Shown here in pieces: positions 31,860 to 40,894 of a DNA stretch of 43,140 nt. The stretch comes from JBGVMW01 sp045125095 (GTDB lineage Bacteria > Bacillota > Clostridia > Lachnospirales > Lachnospiraceae), in the NCBI GenBank assembly GCA_045125095.1, contig JBGVMW010000204.1:1-43140 (forward strand). Direction: 5' to 3'. A model generated the notes under the pieces. The model did not search any database. It was not told where the DNA came from and worked only from the letters and a program-made list of their open reading frames with translations. Positions within the stretch are counted from its first letter, which is position 1, and each line of letters opens with the position of its first letter. Position numbers and translations under genes: made by a program.

Positions 31860-32333
31860 ATGAAAAACAAATGGTTTAATGCAGATGATGCGCAGAGTGC
31901 GAGAGAAGCGGAGTTTTTCTGTACGGTTGGAGATAGAAGATATACGATGCTGAATGCTAAAAACTTTGAAGCAAAGGCAAATATTTCACTTGCTGATGTC
32001 AAAACACTTGGCACTCTTATCACACAGAAAAAGCCAAAAGGTCTTGAAGTGAAGTTGTCATTCACAGTTTATAAGTGTTCACCTATGTTTGATGACCTTG
32101 TCAAAACATATAAAGACACAGGAAAACTTCCAAGATTTGAATGTCAGGTAACGCAGGAAGACGGGGCATCTAATTGTGGTCGTGATACGAAAATCTACAA
32201 AGATTGTATCATTAGCGGTGATGTTCTTTTATCCATGTTTGACGCAGATGGTGAATTTATTGAGCAGGACATTGAAGCATTTGCTATGGACTTTGAATCA
32301 CCAGAAGAATATACAGAGCCTAGTTACATGTAA
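31860..32333 (+). CDS. xkdM: Tail tube protein (DUF2001/XkdM)
   Basis: The 157-residue protein matches XkdM: KWFNADDAQSAREAEFFCTV (start), VKTLGTLITQKKPKGLEVK and a C-terminal FIEQDIEAFAMDFESPEEY. It polymerises to the inner tube. GAAGGAGTGAAATAA precedes ATG 31860. Confidence 0.93.
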   Translation: MKNKWFNADDAQSAREAEFFCTVGDRRYTMLNAKNFEAKANISLADVKTLGTLITQKKPKGLEVKLSFTVYKCSPMFDDLVKTYKDTGKLPRFECQVTQEDGASNCGRDTKIYKDCIISGDVLLSMFDADGEFIEQDIEAFAMDFESPEEYTEPSYM

Positions 32334-32399
32334 TCAACAGGGGAGGATAGGACAATATGTCTGATTCCATCCTTTTAATATTAGAAAGGAATATTTATT

Positions 32400-32831
32400 A
32401 TGGGAAATTTATCATTATTTTTAAAGAAGAACAAAAAGGCAAAAGAAAATGCATTTTATCCGGCAACAAAATCACTTTGCGATGAAAATGGCAAGCCATT
32501 AAAATGGGAAATCAAGCCACTTACAACCAAAGAATCAGAAGCCATTAGAGCTGCTTGTACAACAGAGGTGCAGGTGCCTGGCAAGAAGGGATTATATAGA
32601 CCAAGGATTGATAGTGAGGCTTTTATGGCAAAGCTGATTTCGTCCTGTGTTGTATTTCCGGATTTACTTAATGCTGAATTGCAGGATTCTTATGGTGTAA
32701 AGACACCGGAGGATTTAGTTCGAGCCATGGTTGACAATCCGGCAGAATATAACGATTTTGCCGAGTTTGTGCAGAATTACAGTGGTATTGATGAAACACT
32801 GGCAGATAAGGTGGAAGAAGCAAAAAACTAA
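32400..32831 (+). CDS. xkdN: XkdN-like tail assembly chaperone, short form
   Basis: The 143-residue protein has LSLFLKKNKKAKENAFYPAT and WEIKPLTTKESEAIR, typical of XkdN/gpG chaperones that coat the tape measure before tail assembly. AGAAAGGAATATTTATT precedes ATG 32400. The last codons GCA AAA AAC contain the heptamer A-AAA-AAC (32822-32828) directly before the stop, so a fraction of ribosomes should shift by -1. Confidence 0.9.
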   Translation: MGNLSLFLKKNKKAKENAFYPATKSLCDENGKPLKWEIKPLTTKESEAIRAACTTEVQVPGKKGLYRPRIDSEAFMAKLISSCVVFPDLLNAELQDSYGVKTPEDLVRAMVDNPAEYNDFAEFVQNYSGIDETLADKVEEAKN

Positions 32832-33019
32832 TAAAGGGTGGCGATGGTGAGTTCAGCTATGCACATTTTGCATTGCAAAAACTTCACATATTGCCATCTG
32901 TTTTTGCAGATTTACCTTTAGAGGAAAAAGCAATTGTAATCGCTTCTATTGACTTAAGAATCGAATCAGAAAAGAAGCAGGCACAGGAAATGAAAAGAAA
33001 ATCAAGGAAGGCGCATTGA
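32828..33019 (+). CDS. -1 frameshift extension of the chaperone (gpT-like)
   Basis: In the -1 frame after the slippery site the sequence continues LIKGGDGEFSYAHFALQK, PSVFADLPLEEKAIVIAS and a basic end, stopping at TGA 33017-33019. It has no start codon or ribosome binding site of its own. Joined to the short form it gives about 206 residues, matching the conserved gpG-gpGT logic of long-tailed phages. It probably recruits tube or tape-measure subunits. Confidence 0.88.
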   Translation, partial: LIKGGDGEFSYAHFALQKLHILPSVFADLPLEEKAIVIASIDLRIESEKKQAQEMKRKSRKAH

Positions 33020-33056
33020 TGTGCGTTCTTCTTTGATAAAAGGACGGTGATTAATT

Positions 33057-35267
33057 ATGGCCGGTATCAGTACGTCTATCAATATTACAGATAGAGTGTC
33101 TGGCGCGTTGAACAGAATAACAGAAGAACTTTACAGGGCGACAGCTGCGTTTGGTGCTGTAGATGCAGCTTCGGAAGCTACATTTAATACGACTGTAGTG
33201 GGTTCAATAGAAGAGGAGTTATATAGTTATGAACAGCGTGTTCAGGAATTAGAATCTGAACTGTCTGATGCGAATAACAGGCTAGCGGAAATGGAAGCTC
33301 AGACTACAAGAGCGGCACAGTCAGCTAACATGTTAAAAAGTGCGTTTGCAATGATTAGAAGTGTTGTTGGTGTAATTGGCATACAGAAAGTATTTGAGGC
33401 ATCGGACTCATTGGTACAGACAGAATCACGTCTAAATATGATGAATCAGGCATTTAACGAGATTAATGGTACCGCATATGAAACAAGTAGTTTGATAAAT
33501 ATGGTATATCGGTCGGCACAGGATGCAAGAGGTTCATTTTCACAAATGTCTGATGTTGTGGCACGTTTTGGTAATAACGCAAGAGATGCGTTCAGTAGCG
33601 CGACTGAGGTTGTTGATTTTGCGGAGCTTGTTCAAAAGCAGATGACAATTGCGGGGGCATCCACATCAGAAGCAAGTGCGGCTATGTTACAGTTGTCACA
33701 AGGTCTTGGTTCCGGTGTTCTTCGTGGTGATGAATTGAATAGTATTTTTGAACAGGCACCTAACCTTATTCAAAACATTGCAGATTATCTGGATGTTGGA
33801 ATTGGTGAGATTCGTGAAATGGCAGCAGATGGTGAATTAACTGCTGATATTGTAAAAGCTGCTATCTTTTCCGCATCAGATGAAATTAATGCGAAATTTG
33901 CTGAAATGCCTATGACGTGGGGGCAGATTTGGCAGAAATTTCAAAATTCGGCTTTAATGGCATTTAGACCAGTATTGCAAAGGATAAACCAGATAGCCAA
34001 TAGTGATGGTTTTCAGGATTTTGTAAATAGTGCAATTAATTCAATGGCAACCCTTGCTAATGTTGTGCTAAACATTTTTGATTTGGTTGGAATGGTAGGA
34101 AGTTTTGTGGCGGATAATTGGTCGGTTATAAAGCCGATTGTTGTTGGTGTAACAATAGCGTTGGGGCTTTATACTGCTGCTTTAGTTGCAAATAATATTG
34201 CACAGGGAATACATAATGTACAAAAAGCTATTGCTACAGTGCGTGAATATAGTCATGCCAAGGCAATTCTGGCTAATTCAGGGGCATATAGTAAAGAGAC
34301 GGTGGCAACAGCATCGGCAACAGTTGCACAAGCATCATTTAATACTACCCTATTAGCGTGCCCAATCACATGGATAATCATAGCCATTATAGCTCTAATT
34401 GCAATCCTATATGCAGTATGTGAAGCGGTTGCACAGCTAACAGGGGTAGCGAACAGTGGTTTTGGAGTTATTTGTGGTGGAGTCAATGTAGTAATACAGT
34501 TCTTTAAGAATTTGGGATTGATGGTTGCCAATATTGCATTAGGTATTGGTTCCGCAATTGGTGCATTGGCCACTAACATTATGACAGCATTTCACAATGC
34601 TATTTGTTCAGTGCAGGCATGGTGGTATGATTTGCTTTCTACAGCATTGACCGTTGTTGCAGGAATATGTGAAGCATTGAATAAACTTCCATTCGTGGAA
34701 TTTGATTATTCCGGAATTACCGCTAAGGCAGATGAATACGCAGCTAAATCAGCTGATGCGGCAGGACATAAAGAAGATTATACTTCTGTTGGAGATGCAT
34801 TTGACAAAGGAATGTCTACATTTAACACGTTTGAAGATGGTTGGGTTTCAGATGCGTTTGATGCCGGGGCTTCATGGGGTGATGGTGTTGCAGATGGAGT
34901 TTCATCTTTCGTAGATGGATTATTTGGTGGCGATTCCACTTCGGCACTCACAGATGGTATAACAGCAGGACTTGACAGTGCTTACAAACAGAATGATATG
35001 ACTTCTTTGGTAGGCAGTTCGGCAGAAACAGCAGGTAATACAGCCGATATCGCGGATAGTATCGACGTGTCAAATGAGAACTTGGAATACTTGCGTGATA
35101 TTGCAGAGAGAGATACCATTAACAGATTCACAACAGCCGAAATTAAAGTAGAAATGACAAACAATAACAATGTATCATCAGATACGGATTTGGATGGAAT
35201 GATTACGAAATTGAATGACGGTGTTAAGGAAGCCATGGAGAGTGCGGCAGAGGGGGTGCATAAGTAA
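33057..35267 (+). CDS. Tail tape measure protein
   Basis: The 736-residue protein has an N-terminal tape-measure domain (QSANMLKSAFAMIRSV; SQGLGSGVLRGDELNSIFEQAP), hydrophobic segments at ~355-375 and 440-500, and a low-complexity alanine/aspartate-rich C-terminal part. It sets tail length and may form a membrane channel. The short length suggests a short tail. AGGACGGTGATTAATT precedes ATG 33057. Confidence 0.92.
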   Translation: MAGISTSINITDRVSGALNRITEELYRATAAFGAVDAASEATFNTTVVGSIEEELYSYEQRVQELESELSDANNRLAEMEAQTTRAAQSANMLKSAFAMIRSVVGVIGIQKVFEASDSLVQTESRLNMMNQAFNEINGTAYETSSLINMVYRSAQDARGSFSQMSDVVARFGNNARDAFSSATEVVDFAELVQKQMTIAGASTSEASAAMLQLSQGLGSGVLRGDELNSIFEQAPNLIQNIADYLDVGIGEIREMAADGELTADIVKAAIFSASDEINAKFAEMPMTWGQIWQKFQNSALMAFRPVLQRINQIANSDGFQDFVNSAINSMATLANVVLNIFDLVGMVGSFVADNWSVIKPIVVGVTIALGLYTAALVANNIAQGIHNVQKAIATVREYSHAKAILANSGAYSKETVATASATVAQASFNTTLLACPITWIIIAIIALIAILYAVCEAVAQLTGVANSGFGVICGGVNVVIQFFKNLGLMVANIALGIGSAIGALATNIMTAFHNAICSVQAWWYDLLSTALTVVAGICEALNKLPFVEFDYSGITAKADEYAAKSADAAGHKEDYTSVGDAFDKGMSTFNTFEDGWVSDAFDAGASWGDGVADGVSSFVDGLFGGDSTSALTDGITAGLDSAYKQNDMTSLVGSSAETAGNTADIADSIDVSNENLEYLRDIAERDTINRFTTAEIKVEMTNNNNVSSDTDLDGMITKLNDGVKEAMESAAEGVHK

Positions 35268-35944
35268 TGGCATATGATTTTTATTTTGGGAAATTGTTGT
35301 TACCGGTTGCACCTGAAAAGCTGCAGATGAAAATAAACAATGCCAACAAGACATATACACTGATTAATGATGGCGAAATTAATGTTTTAAAATCCCCGGA
35401 ACTGACGGATATTGAGTTTGATTTGCTGTTACCTAATTCAGAATACAGCTTTGCCAGATACAAAAGCGGATTTAAGGGAGCAGAATATTTTCTTGCCAAA
35501 CTTGAAAAGTTAAAGGCAAATATGAAGAAGTTTCAGTTTATCGTCACGCGAGAACTGCCAAATGGGACGCCACTTTTTGGAACAAATATAAAGGTAAGTC
35601 TTGAGAGTTATACAATCAAGGAAGATGCCGACGAAGGTACTGACGTTATAGTATCTATAAAGTTGAAGCAGTATAGAGATTATGGGACAAAAAAATATAA
35701 AATCAAATCCACTTCATCTAAGAAGAAGGTGGCAGCCAAAAAGACAAGAGCAACAAGTGACAATGCACCATCGGCAAAAAAATATACAGTAAAAAAAGGG
35801 GATTGTTTGTGGAAGATTGCAGCAAGATTGCTTAATGATGGTTCAAGATGGCGAGAAATCTACAATCTTAATAAATCAGTAATTGGTGGGAATCCAAATC
35901 TGATATATCCGGGGCAGGTATTGACGATACCGGAAAAGGGGTGA
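35267..35944 (+). CDS. xkdP: XkdP-like LysM tail protein
   Basis: The 225-residue protein starts with the XkdP module (LLLPVAPEKLQMKINN; PELTDIEFDLLLPN), has a lysine-rich linker at ~145-165 and ends with a LysM (YTVKKGDCLWKIAARLL ... NPNLIYPGQVLTIP). It probably joins baseplate hub and tape measure and binds peptidoglycan. Its last LysM bases are identical over 26 bp to those of the endolysin gene. Confidence 0.9.
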   Translation: MAYDFYFGKLLLPVAPEKLQMKINNANKTYTLINDGEINVLKSPELTDIEFDLLLPNSEYSFARYKSGFKGAEYFLAKLEKLKANMKKFQFIVTRELPNGTPLFGTNIKVSLESYTIKEDADEGTDVIVSIKLKQYRDYGTKKYKIKSTSSKKKVAAKKTRATSDNAPSAKKYTVKKGDCLWKIAARLLNDGSRWREIYNLNKSVIGGNPNLIYPGQVLTIPEKG

Positions 35945-35949
35945 GTATC

Positions 35950-36909
35950 ATGTCAGCAGAATTATGGATCCAGAACGGTAAGAAGATATATGCCCCTGCT
36001 GTTCTGGATGATATTCAGTGGTCAACAGAGCGTACCGGCTCTCCGGGGCAGTTGACATTTAAGGTATATATTGATGATAAGTTAAATATTACAGAGGGTA
36101 ACGCAGTGCGGTTCAAATGGAATGATAATAAGATTTTTTATGGTTTCATTTTCAGTAAGAAAAGAGATAAAGAGAAATTCTATAGTATCACAGCATATGA
36201 CCAGCTACGTTACTTGAAGAATAAAGATACTTATGTCTATGAAAATAAGACAGCAAATGAAGTTATCAAGATGATTTGTGATGACTTTAATATGAAAGCA
36301 GGCACCTTGGAAGATACAAAATATAAAATTCCATCAAGGGTAGAAGATAATCAAGCACTTTGGGATATTATTCAGAGTTCGCTCGACCTAACTTTGACGA
36401 ACAAAAAGAGCATGTATGTAATGTATGATGATTTTGGAAAAGTCACATTGAAAAGTTTAAAGAATATGTATGTGAACCTTTTGATTGATGAGGAAACCGG
36501 ACAAAATTTCGATTACGAATCCAGCATTGATGACAGCACATACAACCAAATAAAGTTGGTGTATGACAACGAGAAAACCGGAAAGCGTGATGTTTATATT
36601 GCGAAAGACAGTTCCCATATCAATAGCTGGGGTGTTCTTCAATATTATGATACGCTACAGGATGGCGAGAACGGAAAAACGAAGGCGGATGCTCTGCTTA
36701 GTTTGTATAATACGAAAACACGAAAGCTGTCTATTAAGAAAGCTTTGGGGGATTGTCGTGTACGCGCCGGTTCCATGGTTGGTGTAATCATGGATTTGGA
36801 CGACGTCAAAGTAAAAAATTATATGCTTGTAGAAAGCTGTAAGCATACTTTTAAGAATAATGAGCATTTAATGGATTTGACATTGCGAGGAGGTGAGTTC
36901 GTTGGCTGA
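35950..36909 (+). CDS. xkdQ: XkdQ-like baseplate hub protein
   Basis: The 319-residue protein belongs to the XkdQ/late control D-like hub family (GSPGQLTFKVYIDD; YDQLRYLKNKDTYVY; STYNQIKLVYDNEKTGKR). It forms the hub from which the spike and tube extend. ATG 35950 has AAGGGG eight bases upstream; the GTG at 35941 overlaps that site. It overlaps the next gene by eight bases. Confidence 0.9.
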   Translation: MSAELWIQNGKKIYAPAVLDDIQWSTERTGSPGQLTFKVYIDDKLNITEGNAVRFKWNDNKIFYGFIFSKKRDKEKFYSITAYDQLRYLKNKDTYVYENKTANEVIKMICDDFNMKAGTLEDTKYKIPSRVEDNQALWDIIQSSLDLTLTNKKSMYVMYDDFGKVTLKSLKNMYVNLLIDEETGQNFDYESSIDDSTYNQIKLVYDNEKTGKRDVYIAKDSSHINSWGVLQYYDTLQDGENGKTKADALLSLYNTKTRKLSIKKALGDCRVRAGSMVGVIMDLDDVKVKNYMLVESCKHTFKNNEHLMDLTLRGGEFVG

Positions 36910-37177
36910 TTATAACGATTTATTGAAGTTGATGAAGAAAGCAGCAGTTGAAGCGGTTGAAGCCAGTATGCCTGTGAAGGTTTGCATTGGTAAAGTTACA
37001 GCTACGGCACCACTAGAGGTATCAGTTGACCAGAAAATTCATTTGAAGAAAGCACAACTCATTTTGACGGAGACAGTGACGAAGGAACCACTGCAGAATG
37101 ATGATGAGGTTATTTTATTAAGACAACAGGGCGGTCAGAAATACATCATTATAGATAGAATCGGGGTGCTTGAATGA
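36902..37177 (+). CDS. xkdR: DUF2577 baseplate protein (XkdR)
   Basis: The 91-residue protein matches DUF2577 (DLLKLMKKAAVEAVEAS; GKVTATAPLEVSVDQKI; GQKYIIIDRIGVLE). The likely start is TTG 36902, eight bases from AGGAGG; GTG 36893 directly abuts it. Role in the baseplate inferred from family and order. Confidence 0.87.
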   Translation: MADYNDLLKLMKKAAVEAVEASMPVKVCIGKVTATAPLEVSVDQKIHLKKAQLILTETVTKEPLQNDDEVILLRQQGGQKYIIIDRIGVLE

Positions 37178-37578
37178 TTCCGGAAGTAAACGATTTATTA
37201 ACAACAGACTTAGAAGTAGAAACGGAGCCATCGAAAAATTACAAGATGTGCATCCGCGACAATGCTATCAATGGTACCTGCGAAAATCTGGATGCCATGG
37301 GACAGGTTATCTATAAGATTTTAAATACAGAGCGTTACATGCACTCTATTTATTCGTGGGATTATGGTGTTGAATTAGCAGATTTGATTGGCGAGCCGAT
37401 ATCTTATGTATGTGCAGAGGTAGAAAGGCGAATTACAGAAGCGTTATTGCAGGATGACAGGATTGAATCTGTCAGCGATTTTGAATTTGATATAAGCAAG
37501 AAACATGAAGTGGTATGTACATTTGTTGTGCATACCATTTTTGGTGATGTGGAAAGTGAGAAAGGGGTGACATATTAA
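37174..37578 (+). CDS. xkdS: DUF2634 baseplate wedge protein (XkdS)
   Basis: The 134-residue gp25-like wedge protein shows GTCENLDAMGQVIYKILNTER (parts) and YSWDYGVELADLIGEP. It overlaps both neighbours (ATGA, and TAATG). It would join the sheath-baseplate junction. Confidence 0.9.
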   Translation: MIPEVNDLLTTDLEVETEPSKNYKMCIRDNAINGTCENLDAMGQVIYKILNTERYMHSIYSWDYGVELADLIGEPISYVCAEVERRITEALLQDDRIESVSDFEFDISKKHEVVCTFVVHTIFGDVESEKGVTY

Positions 37579-38615
37579 TGTACGAAGCAATGACATATGA
37601 AGTTATTCTGCAACAGATGCTGGACAGAGTGCCGGATGAATTTGATAAAAGAGAAGGTTCTGTTATTTATGATGCCATGGCCCCAGCGGCGGCAGAGCTA
37701 GCGCAGTTATATATCGAACTGGATGTTGTGCTTAATCAGACATTTGCTGATACCGCAACGGATAAATATCTTGAAAAGAGATGCTCTGAACGTGGAATTA
37801 GTCGAAAACATGCTACTCATTCTTTGGTACAAGGGGAATTCACTCCGCAAGACATTGACGTCATTGGAGAACGTTTTAGTTGCGGTGAATTTAATTATGA
37901 AGTAACTGCTAAGACGGATAATGCGGGTGTGTATCAATTGACTTGCGAAACATCTGGAGCAGAACCGAACGGTGTCACGGGGCAGTTAATACCTGTCAAT
38001 TATATTTCTGGATTGGAAACGGCAGCAATTACAGCAATATTGATATTGGGGGAAGATGAAGAAAAGGATGATAGCTTGCGTGAAAGATACTTTAATTCAC
38101 TCAACAGCCAAGCCTTTGGTGGCAATGTGGCAGACTATAAGGAAAAGACAAAAGCCATTGATGGCGTAGGTGGTGTGAAAGTTACACCAGTATGGGATGG
38201 TGGCGGAACAGTCCTGTTGACAATTATTGCAAGTGATTTTTCGGAACCGACAGATATACTGATTGAAAGTGTTCAAACCACAATGGAATCCATAGCACCG
38301 ATTGGTCATGTTGTGACAGTTGATGGTGTTGTCGGTGCAACAATAAACATCACAACAGAGATTACATATCAAGATGGATGGGATTGGGCCTCAGCAGGTT
38401 CATATATTGAGAAAGCAATTGATGAATATTTTGTATCCCTTGCAAAAGAGTGGGAGGGCAGTAACAATCTGGTTGTACGCATTAGCGGTATCGAACAGAA
38501 AATACTTGCATGTGCTGGAGTTCTGGATATTCAGAATACAATATTGAACGGCACATCAAGAAATCTACAGCTTGGTGAATATGAGATACCAGTAAGGGGT
38601 GATGTTGTTGGATAG
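37578..38615 (+). CDS. xkdT: Baseplate J-like protein (XkdT)
   Basis: The 345-residue wedge protein shows DEFDKREGSVIYDAMAPAAA, the GGNVADYKEKTKAIDGVGGV region and VVTVDGVVGATINITTEI. It forms wedges of the baseplate ring. GAGAAAGGGGTGACATATTA upstream of ATG 37578 is a clear binding site. Confidence 0.93.
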   Translation: MYEAMTYEVILQQMLDRVPDEFDKREGSVIYDAMAPAAAELAQLYIELDVVLNQTFADTATDKYLEKRCSERGISRKHATHSLVQGEFTPQDIDVIGERFSCGEFNYEVTAKTDNAGVYQLTCETSGAEPNGVTGQLIPVNYISGLETAAITAILILGEDEEKDDSLRERYFNSLNSQAFGGNVADYKEKTKAIDGVGGVKVTPVWDGGGTVLLTIIASDFSEPTDILIESVQTTMESIAPIGHVVTVDGVVGATINITTEITYQDGWDWASAGSYIEKAIDEYFVSLAKEWEGSNNLVVRISGIEQKILACAGVLDIQNTILNGTSRNLQLGEYEIPVRGDVVG

Positions 38616-39144
38616 AAAATTAATAGACTATCTACCATTATTTGTTCAAGAATATGCAGAAATCAAAGCAATTATGAACGCAGAGCAGATGGCCGTTGTG
38701 AAAGCCTGGGCGGATGCAGAGGATGCCGTGAATGACCAATTTATCCTTGGTGCGACGGAGAACGGCGTAAATAGGTGGGAAAGAATCTTAAAAATTACAC
38801 CAAAGGCAACATTTACATTGGATGAACGAAAATTTCAGATCCTAGCGCATTGGAACAAAAAATTACCGTATACGCTTGAGGTATTAAAATATGCACTTGA
38901 TACATTATGTGGACAAGATGGTTACATGCTAAAACTGGATCCGGATAGATATAAATTAATTGTTAAGTTGGCACTGGAAAATGAAAACAATATGGATGCA
39001 GTAAGGGATTTGCTTGAAAATATGGTACCGGCAAACATTATTTGTTCAATCCAGATGTTTAACACGCAAGATATTCTTGTAGATTTTACGCATGGTCAGT
39101 TGAAGAATTGGACTCATGATGGACTGAGAAAGGAAGTTTTGTGA
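38608..39144 (+). CDS. xkdU: DUF2313 baseplate protein (XkdU)
   Basis: The 178-residue protein matches the DUF2313/YmfQ family (LIDYLPLFVQEYAEIKAIM; ENGVNRWERILKI; ATFTLDERKFQIL). It connects the baseplate with tail fibres. The start is uncertain among ATG 38602, TTG 38605 and TTG 38608; the last has the best spacing from AGGGG. Confidence 0.88.
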   Translation: MDRKLIDYLPLFVQEYAEIKAIMNAEQMAVVKAWADAEDAVNDQFILGATENGVNRWERILKITPKATFTLDERKFQILAHWNKKLPYTLEVLKYALDTLCGQDGYMLKLDPDRYKLIVKLALENENNMDAVRDLLENMVPANIICSIQMFNTQDILVDFTHGQLKNWTHDGLRKEVL

Positions 39145-39950
39145 TGCAGTATACAAAGAATTATGAATTTAAAAAGCCTGAATCGGACGATTTTTATAAT
39201 GTAGAAGATTTCAATGAAAATGTAGAAAAAATTGACAAGGAATTAAAAAGCAATGCTGAGAAAATTGACACGGTATCTACTAGTGTAGATGATATTGCAA
39301 ATGCAGTTGGCACAGAAAAGCTCCAAACGACTGCTCAGTCAATTATTCCGGCGATTAACGAGGTATCATCAGTTGCAAAAGGAAAAAACCGGGCAAAGGT
39401 ATTCGCAACAACTGAATCGATGAATGAGTGGTTGTCGAATCCAGCTAATGCTAGAGTTGCTCAGGTAGGCGATAATCTTTATATCGTCGATGTGGGTGTG
39501 TCAGATTGGTGGATATCAGAGGTACTGACTGAACCAGATGAAGCTGGTCGTTATTATAAAATTGCGCAACTTGAAACTCAAAAAGTTGATTTGACAACAT
39601 ATGAAGCGAGAATACAGAAGAATGCAAATGATATCTCTGCGTTAAATAATGATTTAGCGAATAAAGGTATTGTGCGATTTGATGCAACAGGTTCTGAAAT
39701 AATAGATTGTACTGCCTACAATGGGAAAATGGCTATAATTTCTGTTACTGTTGACGGCAATGGGTATTTGAACATCACAATGCCATGTATAATAAATAAT
39801 TACGGCTCTTTTGCTGTAAATGGAGCTGGGGACAGCATAGACGCACGGGTGATGATGGATGGTGGTAAATTTCATATAGAAGAAGCTCATTGGGGAACAG
39901 ATGATAAATTATCTACATCAAAATTAATTGTGCGAGTATTGAATTATTAA
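39144..39950 (+). CDS. Tail fibre protein, C-terminus in current orientation
   Basis: The 268-residue fibre has a baseplate-attaching N-terminus (YTKNYEFKKPESDDFYNVEDF), helical repeats and a C-terminal head that binds the host surface. Residues ~168-174 (NNDLANK) are encoded by the right-hand copy of an 18-bp inverted repeat. Everything after it (about 95 residues) is therefore exchangeable with the silent cassette at 39965-40336. AAAGGAAGTTTTGTG precedes ATG 39144. Confidence 0.85.
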   Translation: MQYTKNYEFKKPESDDFYNVEDFNENVEKIDKELKSNAEKIDTVSTSVDDIANAVGTEKLQTTAQSIIPAINEVSSVAKGKNRAKVFATTESMNEWLSNPANARVAQVGDNLYIVDVGVSDWWISEVLTEPDEAGRYYKIAQLETQKVDLTTYEARIQKNANDISALNNDLANKGIVRFDATGSEIIDCTAYNGKMAIISVTVDGNGYLNITMPCIINNYGSFAVNGAGDSIDARVMMDGGKFHIEEAHWGTDDKLSTSKLIVRVLNY

Positions 39951-40346
39951 GTGTGCTATATAATTTATTTTATTCCATAAGCAGCAACAACATAGTATGC
40001 TGAATTTACAAAAACATAAATACCACTATCATACCTAACTTGAGCTTGATAACTTCCAAAAGTTAGTTTTATAGGATAAGTACTACAATAATCAGTAAAT
40101 AACTTTCGTGGTAATATTTTACTATCTAATATTTCGTTAGCATATATGAAATTGAAAATAAGATATCTGTATGCTGATAAATTAGCAGAAATAATACCTG
40201 CTTCATTTCCAACTGATGAATGATATCTGCCTAATTCTGTGTAATTTCCTCTATTACTTAGAGTATTCAGATTAGATTGCAAATTAGTCACATCAGATAT
40301 GGAATGAGTATGCCCTGTATTGCTTTTTTTCGCCAAATCATTATTT
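39644..40346. other. Invertible tail-fibre C-terminus cassette
   Basis: The inverted repeats AAATAATGATTTAGCGAA (39644-39661) and its complement at 40329-40346 match at 17 of 18 bases. They bound two convergent fibre C-termini. Both repeats are read in the same phase (AAT AAT GAT TTR GCG AAN), so inversion replaces one C-terminus by the other in frame. No recombinase gene is seen next to it. Confidence 0.8.
39965..40336 (-). CDS. Silent alternative tail-fibre C-terminus
   Basis: A 123-codon minus-strand frame (AKKSNTGHTHSISDVTNLQS...NAYYVVAAYGIK in parts) has the GHTHSISDVT motif typical of tail fibres but no true start; a TAG lies seven codons ahead of the TTG at 40336. After inversion it would follow residue 170 of the fibre, giving a 293-residue protein. 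The two C-termini do not resemble each other, as expected for two receptor specificities. Confidence 0.8.
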   Translation of the reverse strand: MAKKSNTGHTHSISDVTNLQSNLNTLSNRGNYTELGRYHSSVGNEAGIISANLSAYRYLIFNFIYANEILDSKILPRKLFTDYCSTYPIKLTFGSYQAQVRYDSGIYVFVNSAYYVVAAYGIK

Positions 40347-40380
40347 TGTGAAATCTACATAAAAAGAAAGAGAGGTAAAA

Positions 40381-40407
40381 ATGAAAATCCGAGATGAACC
40401 AAATTAG
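40381..40407 (+). CDS. Tiny ORF after the fibre cassette
   Basis: GAGAGGTAAAA precedes an eight-codon frame (MKIRDEPN). It may be the remnant of an XkdX-like small gene that usually follows the fibres. It is probably not functional as a protein, though its ribosome binding site is good. Confidence 0.25.
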   Translation: MKIRDEPN

Positions 40408-40421
40408 TATGTAGCTAATGT

Positions 40422-40443
40422 GAGCCAAAAGGCTCTTTTTTTT
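40422..40443 (+). terminator. Rho-independent terminator before lysis genes
   Basis: GAGCC-aaaa-GGCTC followed by eight T residues. It ends the tail operon. Confidence 0.88.
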
Positions 40444-40470
40444 ATATCCAAATAGGAAAGGACTGATATC

Positions 40471-40893
40471 ATGAAAGAATTCATTTGCACAGTAATCGGA
40501 GTAATTGGAAGCGTAATCGTATCACTTTTTGGCGGGTGGGACAGCGCACTGACAACGTTAATTTTGTTTATGGTTATAGATTATGTAACAGGATTAATTG
40601 TTGCGGGGGTGTTTAAAAATTCGACCAAGACGAGCACAGGTGCGCTAGAATCAAAAGCGGGATGGAAGGGATTATGCAGAAAGTGTGTGACATTAGTATT
40701 TGTGATGGTTGCATACCGTTTGGATTTAATTCTTGGCACAGAATACATCAGGACAGCAGTAATTATTGCATTTATAGTCAATGAACTTATTTCATTAGTT
40801 GAAAATGCCGGATTGATGAGAATTCCATTACCAGGGGCAATTACAAAAGCAATTGACATTTTGCAGAAAAAGTCAGAAAGCGAGGGGAAATAA
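40471..40893 (+). CDS. Holin (phage lysis/toxin secretion family)
   Basis: The 140-residue membrane protein has four hydrophobic segments (about 7-22, 28-48, 70-88, 93-112) and the family motif FMVIDYVTGLIVAGVF with KAGWKGLCRKC. It forms pores that let the endolysin reach the wall. AGGAAAGGACTGATATC precedes ATG 40471. Confidence 0.9.
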   Translation: MKEFICTVIGVIGSVIVSLFGGWDSALTTLILFMVIDYVTGLIVAGVFKNSTKTSTGALESKAGWKGLCRKCVTLVFVMVAYRLDLILGTEYIRTAVIIAFIVNELISLVENAGLMRIPLPGAITKAIDILQKKSESEGK

Positions 40894-40894
40894 T

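Noticed and set aside
34253..34579. 108-codon minus-strand frame inside the tape measure gene
   Set aside because: Alanine-rich shadow of the tape measure coding strand.
39141..40346. Diversity-generating retroelement at the tail fibre
   Set aside because: There is no reverse transcriptase or template repeat; variation is explained by inversion.
40853..40894. N-terminal extension of the endolysin into the holin gene
   Set aside because: ATG 40895 has a clear GAGGGG site; the earlier start lies within holin codons without one.
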